Assembly: GCA_003538625.1 (NCBI GenBank)
Contig: DPRR01000009.1
Location: 1-16,777 of the forward strand
Direction of reading: 5' to 3'
DNA from: Ignavibacteriales bacterium
GTDB taxonomy: Bacteria > Bacteroidota > Ignavibacteria > Ignavibacteriales > Ignavibacteriaceae
Length of the DNA: 16,777 nucleotides
Part shown: positions 7,260-14,347 of the stretch, piece by piece
Layout of the letters: each line of letters opens with the position of its first letter
Position numbering within the stretch: position 1 is the first letter of the stretch
Notes under the pieces: generated by a model
The model's input: only the letters and a program-made list of their open reading frames with translations
What the model was told of the DNA's origin: nothing
Database searches by the model: none
Position numbers and translations under genes: made by a program

Positions 7260-8591
7260 ATGAAATCTAAAATCTTTTTAACTCTTCTAATCACAGTGCT
7301 ATCTTTCGCGTCAATTTTTTCTCAAAGTATAAACAAAGCTAAATTAGACAGCTTGTTAAATATACTTGATGAGAAGAATAAATCGATGGGTAGTTTGACA
7401 ATATCTAAAAATGGTGATGTGCTATACAGTAGAGCTATTGGATACAGTTATATATATGACAATGAGAAAACGATAGCAACAGAAAAAACAAAATATCGTA
7501 TCGGTTCAATCACTAAAATGTTTACTGCTACAATGATTTTCCAGCTAATTGAAGAGGGAAAATTGAACCTTTCTACTACACTAGATAAATTCTTTCCAAA
7601 GGTTCCGAACGCGGACAAAATTACAATTAGTAATTTACTTAATCACAGAAGCGGAATACATGAATTTACAGACGATCCAGACTATGAGACTTGGATGGCG
7701 CAACCGAAAACGCAAGACGAAATACTTGCACTTATTTCTAAACATGATGTTGATTTTCAGCCAAATGAAAAAGCGGCTTATAGTAATTCGAACTTTGTGA
7801 TTTTAGGTTACATCATAGAAATGGTTTCTAAAAAGTCCTATTCGAATAATTTAAAGGAGAGAGTAACTACTAAAATTGGACTTGAAAACACCTACGTGGG
7901 TAGCAGAATAAATAAAGATAACTATGAAGGTTTTTCATACAGGTTTGAAGGTAAATGGGTACAGGCAAAAGAAACTGATATGAGCATCCCAAGTGGAGCA
8001 GGCTGTATAGTTTCAACACCAACCGACTTGACTAAGTTTATAGAAGCATTATTTTCTTTAAAACTTGTTTCAGAAAATAGTTTAAAACAAATGAAAACCA
8101 TAATCGATCGTTATGGAATGGGTATGCGTGAAATACCTTTCTATAATAAAAGAGCCTATGGACACAATGGTCGTATAGATGGTTTTACATCAAATTTAGC
8201 TTACATACCAGAGGATAGTCTAGCAATTTCATTTTGTTCGAATGGTGAAATATTTCCTGTTAATGAGATTATGATAGGAGCATTAAGCATTTATTTTAAT
8301 CAGGAGTATACAATTCCGACATTTAAAGCAATCGCTTTAAAAACGGAGGATCTAGACAAATATTTAGGAGTTTATTCAAGTTTGCAAATGCCATTAAAAA
8401 TTTCGATCACAAAAGACAATACAACGCTTTTTGCACAAGCGACAGGACAAGATGCATTTCCACTTGAAGCGATAGAAAAAGATAAATTTAGATTTGACGA
8501 AGCTGGTGTTAAAGTAGAGTTTAACACTGACAAAAATGAGTTTATAATTACTCAAAGAGGGACCAGCTTTTTATTTACAAAAGACAAATAG
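7260..8591 (+). CDS. Exported serine hydrolase, beta-lactamase class C fold
   Basis: The 443-residue protein starts with a signal peptide (about 1-21, ending IFSQS). The beta-lactamase domain (about 25-345) has the SxxK nucleophile motif SITK (S83, K86), the YxN motif YSN (Y174-N176) and GHNG (301-304) in place of the KTG box, as in many esterase or D-aminopeptidase relatives. A C-terminal beta-rich tail (about 362-440, starting YLGVYSS) resembles the lipocalin-like extension found in this family. It is probably a periplasmic peptidase or esterase rather than an antibiotic-resistance enzyme. The start follows AAGG at good spacing. It is the first gene of a tight run continuing with DUF4386 35 nt later. 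Confidence 0.9.
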   Translation: MKSKIFLTLLITVLSFASIFSQSINKAKLDSLLNILDEKNKSMGSLTISKNGDVLYSRAIGYSYIYDNEKTIATEKTKYRIGSITKMFTATMIFQLIEEGKLNLSTTLDKFFPKVPNADKITISNLLNHRSGIHEFTDDPDYETWMAQPKTQDEILALISKHDVDFQPNEKAAYSNSNFVILGYIIEMVSKKSYSNNLKERVTTKIGLENTYVGSRINKDNYEGFSYRFEGKWVQAKETDMSIPSGAGCIVSTPTDLTKFIEALFSLKLVSENSLKQMKTIIDRYGMGMREIPFYNKRAYGHNGRIDGFTSNLAYIPEDSLAISFCSNGEIFPVNEIMIGALSIYFNQEYTIPTFKAIALKTEDLDKYLGVYSSLQMPLKISITKDNTTLFAQATGQDAFPLEAIEKDKFRFDEAGVKVEFNTDKNEFIITQRGTSFLFTKDK

Positions 8592-8626
8592 AACTCATTA
8601 TTAAAAAACTTTAAAGACAAAGTATT

Positions 8627-9361
8627 ATGGAATTAAATTTACGTTCACTAAAAAAAATTGCAAGAGTTGCAGGATTTCTTTATCTGATTATAATATTAGC
8701 AGGCGGTTTTGCTGAAGCATACGTTAGAGAAGGATTAACTGTGACTGGTAATGCTGCAGCGACTGCACAAAATATTCTGGCTTCTGAACAATTGTATCGT
8801 TTTGGCTTTGTCGCAGACCTTGTCGTCCTTATTGCTGGCACTATTTTGTCACTCATTTTCTATATCCTTTTTAAGGCTGTTAACAGAAACCTTTCATTAC
8901 TTGCACTGATATTCTCCATATTAGCCAGTTCAGTTATGGCTGTGAACTTGCTCAATCAACAAGCTCCTTTATTGCTCTTGCATAACAGCACTTACCTAAA
9001 AGCATTTTCAATTGAACAATTGCAGACACAATCGTTATTTTTTCTAAATCTGCAATCACAAGGATATAATATCAGTCTTTTCTTCTTCGCATTTTATTTT
9101 CCAATTATTGGATGGCTCGTTTATAAATCAAATTTTCTGCCCCCAGTGCTTGGATTTATTTATATGATGGCGGGCATAGGTTACTTAGTCAACAGTCTTG
9201 CGTGGTTTCTTTCTCCACACATAGCTGTCTATCTGTTCCCTTATGTTTTACTACCGGCCTTTATAGGAGAAAGTTCTATGAGTCTATGGCTTATTTTCAA
9301 AGGAGTGAAAGTGCAAACAAATAAAATAGACAGTGGGAATATTGACAGAACATTACTATAA
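8627..9361 (+). CDS. DUF4386 family membrane protein
   Basis: The 244-residue protein has about six membrane segments (roughly 12-30, 57-80, 87-108, 133-165, 170-192 and 200-222). The opening KKIARVAGFLYLIIILAGGF and the later YRFGFVADLV match DUF4386, a bacterial membrane family of unknown function. It begins 35 nt after the serine hydrolase stop with no obvious terminator between, so the two are probably co-transcribed. No Shine-Dalgarno sequence is visible before the ATG. Its end comes close to the next gene, the acetyltransferase. Confidence 0.82.
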   Translation: MELNLRSLKKIARVAGFLYLIIILAGGFAEAYVREGLTVTGNAAATAQNILASEQLYRFGFVADLVVLIAGTILSLIFYILFKAVNRNLSLLALIFSILASSVMAVNLLNQQAPLLLLHNSTYLKAFSIEQLQTQSLFFLNLQSQGYNISLFFFAFYFPIIGWLVYKSNFLPPVLGFIYMMAGIGYLVNSLAWFLSPHIAVYLFPYVLLPAFIGESSMSLWLIFKGVKVQTNKIDSGNIDRTLL

Positions 9362-9392
9362 ACTTATCTGGAAACTAAGTACAGCTAATGAA

Positions 9393-9896
9393 ATGTTAGA
9401 ATTTAAAAAAGCAGAAATAAAAGATTTATCTACAATACAAAAGCTAGCCTATGACACCTGGCCAAACACATTTGGGAAAGTAATACCGAAAAAGCAGATA
9501 AACTATATGCTTCAATTATTTTACAATATAGAAGCACTAAAAAAACAAATGTTGGAAAAAGGGCACAATTTTTTATTAGCTGAGAATGACAACCAAGCTA
9601 TTGGTTTCACTTCATATGAAATTTTTTGTAATGAGGAGCCACAACTAATGATACATAAACTTTACATTCTCCCTTCGAAACAAGGATTAGGCATTGGTAA
9701 AGAATTTCTCAATTTACTTTCAGACATAGCAATGCAAAACAACAATCAACGACTACGTCTGAAAGTGTATTATAAAAATGCCAAAGCTATTGGTTTTTAT
9801 GAAAAAAATGGTTTTAAAAATAACGGAACAGAAATGACAAACATAGGCAATGATTATAGTATTTTGGATAATATAATGGTAAAAGAATTGAAATAA
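9393..9896 (+). CDS. GNAT-family N-acetyltransferase
   Basis: From the ATG at 9393 the protein is 167 residues and starts MLEFKKAEIKDLSTIQKLAY, the usual beginning of a GNAT domain. The acetyl-CoA loop is KQGLGIGKEFL (96-106) and the C-terminal NAKAIGFYEKNGF (129-141) is the conserved motif B. The acceptor cannot be read from sequence; related proteins act on small molecules or protein N-termini. A GTG at 9333 would add 20 residues (GILTEHYYKLIWKLSTANE) and overlap the DUF4386 gene by 29 nt. I reject it because the extension precedes the normal domain start, though it may reflect translational coupling. Confidence 0.88.
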   Translation: MLEFKKAEIKDLSTIQKLAYDTWPNTFGKVIPKKQINYMLQLFYNIEALKKQMLEKGHNFLLAENDNQAIGFTSYEIFCNEEPQLMIHKLYILPSKQGLGIGKEFLNLLSDIAMQNNNQRLRLKVYYKNAKAIGFYEKNGFKNNGTEMTNIGNDYSILDNIMVKELK

Positions 9897-9910
9897 CAAA
9901 ATTGAAACCT

Positions 9911-10525
9911 ATGACAATAACAAAGCAGACTAAAGAAAAAGATTTTCTAAGTAAACTTAATTTTGAACCATTAAGTAAAAACAACTGGGGAAAATTTGTC
10001 CAATTATTTGGCAGTAAGGGTGCCTGTGGTAACTGCTGGTGTATGGCCTTTAGACTTAAGAAACAAGATTTTGAAAAAGGCAAGGTAAATTACGGCAACA
10101 AAACAGCGATGAAGAAATTAGTTTGGAATAACAAACCAACAGGCATACTTGGATTTTATGATGGGAATCCGATTGCCTGGTGTGCATTTGCTCCGCGTGA
10201 AAATTTTTTAAAAGTTGAAAACTCAAGAGTTCACAAACGAATTGACGACGAACCTGTATGGTCTATCCCGTGTTTTTTTATTGACAAGAATTACAGAAGG
10301 CAAGGAGTATCAGTTGAACTATTAAAGGCGGTAATAAAATATGCTAGAAGTAGGAGAATTAAAATTATAGAAGCATATCCAACAATTCCAACACAAGAAA
10401 AACTACCTGACGCTTTTGCCTGGATTGGATTATATAAATCTTTTGAAAGGACGGGTTTCAAAATTGTTGACAACTCATCAAAAAACAGACCCATGGTTAG
10501 ATATTATACAAATAAAAACCGATGA
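9911..10525 (+). CDS. GNAT-like acetyltransferase with CGNCWC motif
   Basis: From the ATG at 9911 the protein is 204 residues. After FVQLFGSKGACGNCWCMAF (29-47) with C39, C42 and C44 comes a GNAT core: GILGFYDGNPIAWCAFAPRE (78-97), a strand ending IPCFFIDKNYRRQGV (119-133, with the acetyl-CoA loop RRQGV) and a C-terminal YKSFERTGF. The substrate is unknown. The three-cysteine cluster is a recurring feature of one GNAT subgroup and could bind metal or be structural. A TTG at 9902 would add three residues; the ATG is preferred. It lies 14 nt after the other acetyltransferase and is probably in the same transcript. The two GNATs differ strongly, so this is not a recent duplication. Confidence 0.85.
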   Translation: MTITKQTKEKDFLSKLNFEPLSKNNWGKFVQLFGSKGACGNCWCMAFRLKKQDFEKGKVNYGNKTAMKKLVWNNKPTGILGFYDGNPIAWCAFAPRENFLKVENSRVHKRIDDEPVWSIPCFFIDKNYRRQGVSVELLKAVIKYARSRRIKIIEAYPTIPTQEKLPDAFAWIGLYKSFERTGFKIVDNSSKNRPMVRYYTNKNR

Positions 10526-10690
10526 AACAATTGTTAATAAAGGCAGGTTTTTACTTTTGGGGATTAAAGCTATACCTGCTTTCATATTTAATTACCGTAA
10601 TATTGTTATGAGCGGCACCGCTAAATCAAGGTAAGCTCAGTTAGACGAAAAATATAAAATAGTATAGTATTGGGAAGAAAGGAAAATAAA

Positions 10691-11191
10691 ATGAAAATAG
10701 TTACGATAATAGCAATCTTATTATTGCTAACATTAAGTTGCAGTTCAAGTGATAAAATAGACAATACAAATAACACAAATAAACAAAAGGATAAAAATAT
10801 GAATGACACAATACCAAGAGTTACGGGAATAGGCGGCATTTTCTTTTATTCCGATAATCCAAAGGAAACGAAAGAATGGTACTCAAAAAATTTAGGAATT
10901 GAAATAAATGAATGGGGTTCGTCGAGTTTTGAATTCAGAAACATTAATAAACCCGACGAGATAAATTCTCTTCAATGGAAACCTTTCAAAAAAGGAGATG
11001 AATATTTTTCCCCATCCCAAAAAGATTTTATGATTAATTACCAAGTTCAGAATATTGAGGGACTTTTAAACAAGCTTAAAGAAAATGGAGTGACAATACT
11101 TGACAGTATTGTGAGTTACGACTATGGAAAATTTGTCCATATTATGGACTTAGAAGGCAACAAGATTGAGCTATGGGAAGCTAACGAATAA
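10691..11191 (+). CDS. VOC (glyoxalase-like) domain lipoprotein
   Basis: The ATG at 10691 follows AAGGAAAA at good spacing; a TTG at 10670 in the same frame is less likely. The 166-residue product starts with a lipoprotein signal (hydrophobic 3-15, lipobox LTLSC with C17), then a polar Asn/Lys linker (18-37) and one VOC module (about 43-164) with GGIFFYSDNPKETKEWYSKN at its start and KFVHIMDLEGNKIELWE at its end. H150 and E160 are the visible candidate metal ligands. VOC proteins are usually cytosolic metal-dependent lyases, dioxygenases or binding proteins; membrane anchoring is unusual. A second start at M37 (10799) has its own AGGA, so a cytosolic form is possible. Confidence 0.85.
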   Translation: MKIVTIIAILLLLTLSCSSSDKIDNTNNTNKQKDKNMNDTIPRVTGIGGIFFYSDNPKETKEWYSKNLGIEINEWGSSSFEFRNINKPDEINSLQWKPFKKGDEYFSPSQKDFMINYQVQNIEGLLNKLKENGVTILDSIVSYDYGKFVHIMDLEGNKIELWEANE

Positions 11192-11337
11192 TTGCAGATG
11201 ATGCCTATGAATTAAACGATTAGATTGATTGACGATTATTCAAAAGATAGTACCATTGACCCGCAGAACAATCGACTGCTTTTTACAACACGACATTTAT
11301 TGGTTATCAAAATATCCAGTCTCTTTTAAATGGAGAG

Positions 11338-11362
11338 AGGTACGGTTAAGATGTACCTTTTT
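11338..11362 (+). terminator. Probable terminator
   Basis: The arms AGGTAC (11338-11343) and GTACCT (11353-11358) enclose a 9-base loop and are followed by five T. The stem is only 6 bp with moderate G+C, so it is weaker than the one at 752. It lies about 150 bases after the VOC gene stop and could end that transcript. Confidence 0.4.
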
Positions 11363-11390
11363 AAATTAAAACTGATTTATAGTTCAGGCA

Positions 11391-11507
11391 ATGATAAGAA
11401 TACTTATAAAAAAAGGAATTACAACTGAAGATGAAATTATGCAGGAGATTGTGTAACTGAAAGAAGAGATGGAACAGAAAATGAAACATATGCGGAAGTT
11501 GAACTGA
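11391..11507 (+). pseudogene. Interrupted remnant of a gene's C-terminal end
   Basis: The frame reads MIRILIKKGITTEDEIMQEIV, then TAA at 11454, then LKEEMEQKMKHMRKLN and TGA. The phrase pattern 'LIKKGI(T)TE(D)E... EE(M)xxK' followed by a charged helix is common at the C-terminus of small uncharacterised proteins. Here the helix continues in frame directly after the stop, which suggests a nonsense mutation in a decayed gene. Upstream in frame a TGA lies at 11373, so the body of the gene is gone. I cannot name the parent family. Confidence 0.3.
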
Positions 11508-11722
11508 AGAATTATTTCATAATTGTTAATGGATATTAGTAATAAATTATCCTAAATTTCAAATGCACATATGTACATACCCTCCACAACGCCTTATCTG
11601 ACGTCGGAGGGGGGATCCTTATTTGGGAGATGGTGGAACGGAATACGATTAAATAAAACATAAATAATTATAGCCTGATGTCTTTTTAGGCGGTGGGTTA
11701 GGAACAAGTTGTTGTACCAATT

Positions 11723-12358
11723 ATGAAAAAGATAATTGTCATCTTCGTTTTAGCATTTTCCATCATAGTTATTTTTTCTTCTACGAATGGAGGGTCACAG
11801 AAATATAATTCAACATATTGTGAACAAACATTCAAATTATTTTTTCTAACAAAAGGTTACAAGACTTTTTGGATAGGAGAAAATTTAAGCGGTGAATGTC
11901 AGACTTCAACTTTGTTAAATATTTCTATCTTTGATTCAAATGCCACACTTGCAAAAACTTCAATGAAGAATTATAACAGTTGGAATGAAATAAAAATTTT
12001 GTCTGATGCATTTGATACTTATGAAGCACCAATTACAAATAATCTTAGTGTTAGTGATCCATTATTTGATTCGACTTTAGCTAAATCGTTTAGTTCCTAT
12101 GTTCTTGAAGGTGGAGATAATGCAATTAAATGGAATGCGATAAATGGAGAAAATGGTATGGTTCTTCCAATTGTTGAAAACTTTGAATTTGATTTATTGT
12201 TTTACTACAACGCTGGACTTTATATTAATTATAAGATTTCAGTTGTTCAATATTACCCAGATGCTGATATAGCAATAGTTTTTACAGAACAACCCGTGAG
12301 AACGATTGGAATGGATACTATGCACGGTTTTTTAATATTTAAAGTAAAGTCAATTTAA
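11723..12358 (+). CDS. Hypothetical exported protein
   Basis: The 211-residue protein begins with a clear hydrophobic signal segment (about 3-19, MKKIIVIFVLAFSIIVIF), after which the chain is polar with alternating beta-type stretches and two cysteines (C33 and C59) that could form a disulfide. It looks like a small secreted or periplasmic beta-rich protein. I do not recognise a family. No convincing Shine-Dalgarno sequence precedes the ATG, and the gene stands alone between long spacers. Coding quality is supported by length, codon pattern and the signal peptide. Confidence 0.7.
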   Translation: MKKIIVIFVLAFSIIVIFSSTNGGSQKYNSTYCEQTFKLFFLTKGYKTFWIGENLSGECQTSTLLNISIFDSNATLAKTSMKNYNSWNEIKILSDAFDTYEAPITNNLSVSDPLFDSTLAKSFSSYVLEGGDNAIKWNAINGENGMVLPIVENFEFDLLFYYNAGLYINYKISVVQYYPDADIAIVFTEQPVRTIGMDTMHGFLIFKVKSI

Positions 12359-12367
12359 AACACGGTA

Positions 12368-12401
12368 TAACCTCTTTAATCCGCCACAGGCAGACAGGTT
12401 A
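12368..12401. repeat. REP-like palindrome
   Basis: Ten bases after the stop of the orphan exported gene, TAACCT (12368-12373) and AGGTTA (12396-12401) form perfect outer arms around CCGCC-ACA-GGC-AGA. Its left half closely matches 13815-13845: about 24 of 31 aligned bases are the same, beginning TAACCTCTTTA. The core is shared with 13265-13279 and 14029-14045. It has no T-run and is better read as an intergenic repeat than as a terminator. Confidence 0.45.
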
Positions 12402-12528
12402 GTACAGAGTCAGAAGTATATAAAAATATTATTCAAACCGTAGTTACGGATTGCCAAAAAAGTTAGTAATAATTTTAATTAACATATAAGGAGAGTCAGT
12501 ACATATCCTATAAAACACTGAGGAAGTT

Positions 12529-13017
12529 ATGTTTATTAAAAATTTGGCTGTAGTAATTTTAGTAGCAACAATTATGTGCGCAGCACAAGCAGAGAATAAT
12601 TCTGATTACTATTATCCTAAAGGAGTTTCAACTCAGATGACATCACAAGAAATAATAATTACAAAAGAAAAAGCAATTCTTGACAGATGGATAACCGGCG
12701 ATACATTCGGATTTATAGAAGCCGCTGCCGAAGAAATAACATATTTTGATCCAGGTTTAGAAAAACGCTGTACAGGTAAAAAAGAATTCCATAATTGGAT
12801 TGCCGCTTTCAATGGAACATTCAGCTTTCCCAATTATGAATTACTTGATCCGCAGGTTCAAATGCATGGTGATGTTGGTGTTCTTACTTTTAATTTTATT
12901 GGAATTATGAAGGATGGTAGTAAGGAATATTTTAATACAACTGAAGTATACAAACTGATAAATGGGGATTGGAAATTAATAAGTTCTCACTGGTCACAAA
13001 CTAAACCTAAACTATAA
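12529..13017 (+). CDS. Exported NTF2-like (SnoaL/DUF4440-type) protein
   Basis: The 162-residue protein has a signal peptide (hydrophobic 6-17, with probable cleavage after AAQA at about 21), then a cone-shaped NTF2-like domain (about 39-158). A first helix with KEKAILDRWITGDTFGFIEA leads into a strand FDPGLEKRCTGKKEFHNWI, and the end DGSKEYFNTTEVYKLINGDWKLI is typical of the fold, as is HWSQ. Family members include isomerases, hydrolases and simple ligand binders; the substrate cannot be told here. An alternative reading of the signal as a lipobox at C17 (TIMC) is weaker. AGGAAG precedes the ATG at good spacing. The gene is monocistronic. Confidence 0.85.
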   Translation: MFIKNLAVVILVATIMCAAQAENNSDYYYPKGVSTQMTSQEIIITKEKAILDRWITGDTFGFIEAAAEEITYFDPGLEKRCTGKKEFHNWIAAFNGTFSFPNYELLDPQVQMHGDVGVLTFNFIGIMKDGSKEYFNTTEVYKLINGDWKLISSHWSQTKPKL

Positions 13018-13358
13018 TATTTATATTAAAAGAAACCTTTATTTACTATATGATTAGTTAAAGAAAATGCATTGATTACATAAGGGTTTGTTAGTCAAAG
13101 TATAAAAACTGTATTATATGTTCTTCAGCAACTGCATCTTCGATACGGTCGTTTGAAGTAAAATAAAGTTGGGTTGCCAAATAGTAGTTGTTCTTTGAAG
13201 TAAATTATAAAATAAAAGTTAATCAAAAATTATCGGCGTTAGTTTTTTAAAGCTGCATTGCTGTCCTGCCAGAGGCGGGTAAATCCGGGTGGAGGCTTAA
13301 AAACCCCGACGTTAACCCTTATAATAAAGGCAAGATATCTTTCAACAAAATATTAAGG
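13018..13358. other. Spacer with one large imperfect palindrome
   Basis: This 341-base spacer has no open frame of note. Its left two thirds are AT-rich and hold only a loose repeat (TTTGAAGTAAA near 13153 and again near 13197). The right third holds the nested palindromes listed separately at 13242-13304. A leader for the next gene with AAGG at 13355 closes the stretch. Confidence 0.55.
13242..13304. repeat. Nested REP-like palindrome
   Basis: Outer arms GTTTTTTAAAGC (13242-13253) and GCTTAAAAAC (13295-13304) pair with small bulges. Inside lies a tight hairpin, CCTGCC (13265-13270), loop AGA, GGCGGG (13274-13279). The CCTGCC/GGCGG core recurs in degenerate form at 12381-12393 and 14030-14039. 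It stands 55 bases before the next gene. It may affect transcript stability or folding, but the family likeness suggests a dispersed intergenic repeat. Confidence 0.45.
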
Positions 13359-13775
13359 ATGAAGAAAATGTTTGTAAATATTTACTATCTAATTGTTGGG
13401 ATTCTTTCAATATTATTTTCGTTTACACACGCACTAAATGGTCATCAAACAATATTAAAAATAATTGATTTGGGCAATATGGATATAACATCCAAGTCAA
13501 CGATATTTTATGTCTGGCACATTATTACAATTGAAAATTTAATCTTCGGAATCGCTTTCATTTCAATGGCATTTTATAAAAACCAATCTAAAATCAAATT
13601 CACAGCTTGGTTAATCGCTCTCATAATAGTTGCAAGATGGGGCGTAATATTTTTTAGTACTTTGCTAAAAAATACTTCTGGTATTCCTGGCACATTAATG
13701 GACTCAATAGCAATAATTGTATTCGTGACATTAATAATATTGGGGACATTTAAAAAAGATAAGGTACAATTCTAA
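13359..13775 (+). CDS. Small four-helix integral membrane protein
   Basis: The 138-residue protein has four predicted membrane segments (about 6-25, 48-70, 81-100 and 113-130) and an N-terminal phrase ILFSFTHALNGH that follows the first helix. It resembles small uncharacterised bacterial membrane proteins, and I cannot give a family. Two ATGs compete: 13359, directly after AAGG, and 13368, for which that AAGG is at a normal distance; the latter is probably the true start and changes only three residues. It is monocistronic, between palindrome-rich spacers. Confidence 0.72.
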   Translation: MKKMFVNIYYLIVGILSILFSFTHALNGHQTILKIIDLGNMDITSKSTIFYVWHIITIENLIFGIAFISMAFYKNQSKIKFTAWLIALIIVARWGVIFFSTLLKNTSGIPGTLMDSIAIIVFVTLIILGTFKKDKVQF

Positions 13776-13814
13776 AAAAAATGTATTAATTAATTACGCA
13801 AATAAATAAATATC

Positions 13815-13850
13815 TAACCTCTTTATTACGACATGGGTGGACAGGCAAGA
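13815..13850. repeat. Degenerate REP-like element
   Basis: TAACCTCTTTATTACG followed by ACATGGGTGGACAGG aligns with 12368-12398 at about 24 of 31 bases and lies 40 bases after a gene stop, as the other copy lies 10 bases after one. The outer palindrome of the first copy is lost here, though CTCTT and AAGAG can still pair. It is likely a decayed copy of the same repeat. Confidence 0.4.
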
Positions 13851-14028
13851 GCTTATATTATTCCTTTATAATATCTTGAAGATATAATTAACTAATCGTT
13901 CAATCTTTTTTACATTCTTTCAAATCGTTTTAATAATAATCTGACTCGCCGTGAAAAATTTTAAAGGATGGTAGTTTAGATATAAAGAGGGGTGCTGGTA
14001 CTGAAACATTAAATTTCATTTTACCCAC

Positions 14029-14045
14029 CTGCCAGGCTTAGGTCT
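14029..14045. repeat. Short REP-like quasi-palindrome
   Basis: ACCT-GCC-A-GGC-TT-AGGT reads as a near-palindrome of 17 bases. The CCTGCC/GGC core is the same as in the hairpin at 13265-13279. The single-base loop makes a full hairpin unlikely, so it is listed as a sequence relative rather than a structure. Confidence 0.3.
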
Positions 14046-14114
14046 ATTTGATTTTCTATAAATAAAATCGAATTGCAATTTTTTTGCTCCAATTTTTTCC
14101 AGCTTCACTTAAAA

Positions 14115-14140
14115 AAATCCTGCTTAAGTTAGCAGGATTT
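14115..14140. terminator. Bidirectional rho-independent terminator
   Basis: AAATCCTGCT (14115-14124) and AGCAGGATTT (14131-14140) form a perfect 10-bp stem around a 6-base loop. On the minus strand the stem is followed by further T (the A-run 14111-14114), on the plus strand by TAATTT, so it works better leftward. It shields the LacI gene from upstream transcription. No minus-strand gene is visible between it and the LacI gene. Confidence 0.75.
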
Positions 14141-14246
14141 TAATTTATGAAACAACTTCATGAAATAAATTTGTACTTCGATAAACTTTCCCAAATTGAC
14201 TTAACAAATTAATTTTAATAATAATTTTATTTTAAATCGATTTTAC

Positions 14247-14275
14247 TTGACAACAATCGTTAAAGTTTTTATGTT
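14247..14275 (+). promoter_or_regulatory. Sigma-70-type promoter of the LacI-family gene
   Basis: A perfect TTGACA (14247-14252) is followed after exactly 17 bases by TATGTT (14270-14275). The predicted start of transcription, near 14282, falls inside the palindrome at 14278-14293. A half-site ACAATCG (14253-14259) lies between the two hexamers. The same TATGTT hexamer occurs at 15468-15473 before the binding-protein gene. Confidence 0.55.
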
Positions 14276-14277
14276 TA

Positions 14278-14293
14278 GCACAATCGTTTGTGC
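14278..14293. promoter_or_regulatory. Candidate LacI-family operator overlapping the start site
   Basis: GCACAATCGTTTGTGC is a 16-bp near-perfect palindrome centred on CG (six of seven flanking positions symmetrical), the usual form of LacI-family operators. It covers the predicted transcription start, so bound repressor would block its own gene. The ACAATCG half recurs at 14253 and, as GCAATCGATTG, at 15441-15451. Confidence 0.55.
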
Positions 14294-14347
14294 AATTAAT
14301 TAAAAAATATTGTTTTGTTCAATTACTAATCAGTAAGTGCTCAACTT

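Larger units (their letters stand above)
11192..11722. other. Long spacer with decayed coding remnants and two hairpins
   Basis: This 531-base stretch has no intact gene. It holds a short open stretch ending at 11349 (PAEQSTAFYNTTFIGYQNIQ, then SLLNGERYG), a likely terminator (11338-11362), an interrupted coding remnant (11391-11507) and an inverted repeat CCCTCC/GGAGGG (11580-11585 and 11606-11611). The last has no T-run after it, so it is not a convincing terminator. The remnants suggest gene loss between the VOC gene and the next gene. Confidence 0.55.
13776..14347. other. Long spacer: repeats, terminator and regulator promoter
   Basis: This 572-base spacer holds, in order, two degenerate REP-like elements (13815-13850 and 14029-14045), a strong two-way terminator (14115-14140), a perfect palindrome AAATCGATTT (14234-14243), the promoter (14247-14275) and the operator (14278-14293) of the LacI-type gene. 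The stretch 13850-14110 is AT-rich with no supported gene on either strand. Confidence 0.6.

Noticed and set aside
7260..8591. Serine hydrolase as an antibiotic-resistance beta-lactamase
   Set aside because: The KTG box is replaced by GHNG and a C-terminal extension is present, which fits esterase or peptidase relatives better.
10543..10579. Inverted repeat GCAGGT/ACCTGC after the second acetyltransferase gene as a terminator
   Set aside because: The loop is 25 bases and the stem only six pairs, with no proper T-run after it.
10526..13358. Integron-like cassette array: small unrelated genes in one orientation, with GTTAGAC at 10639 and GTTAG-type sequences before several genes
   Set aside because: No matching RYYYAAC/GTTRRRY pairs bound each spacer, no paired attC-like folds of consistent form are present, and no integrase is in the window.
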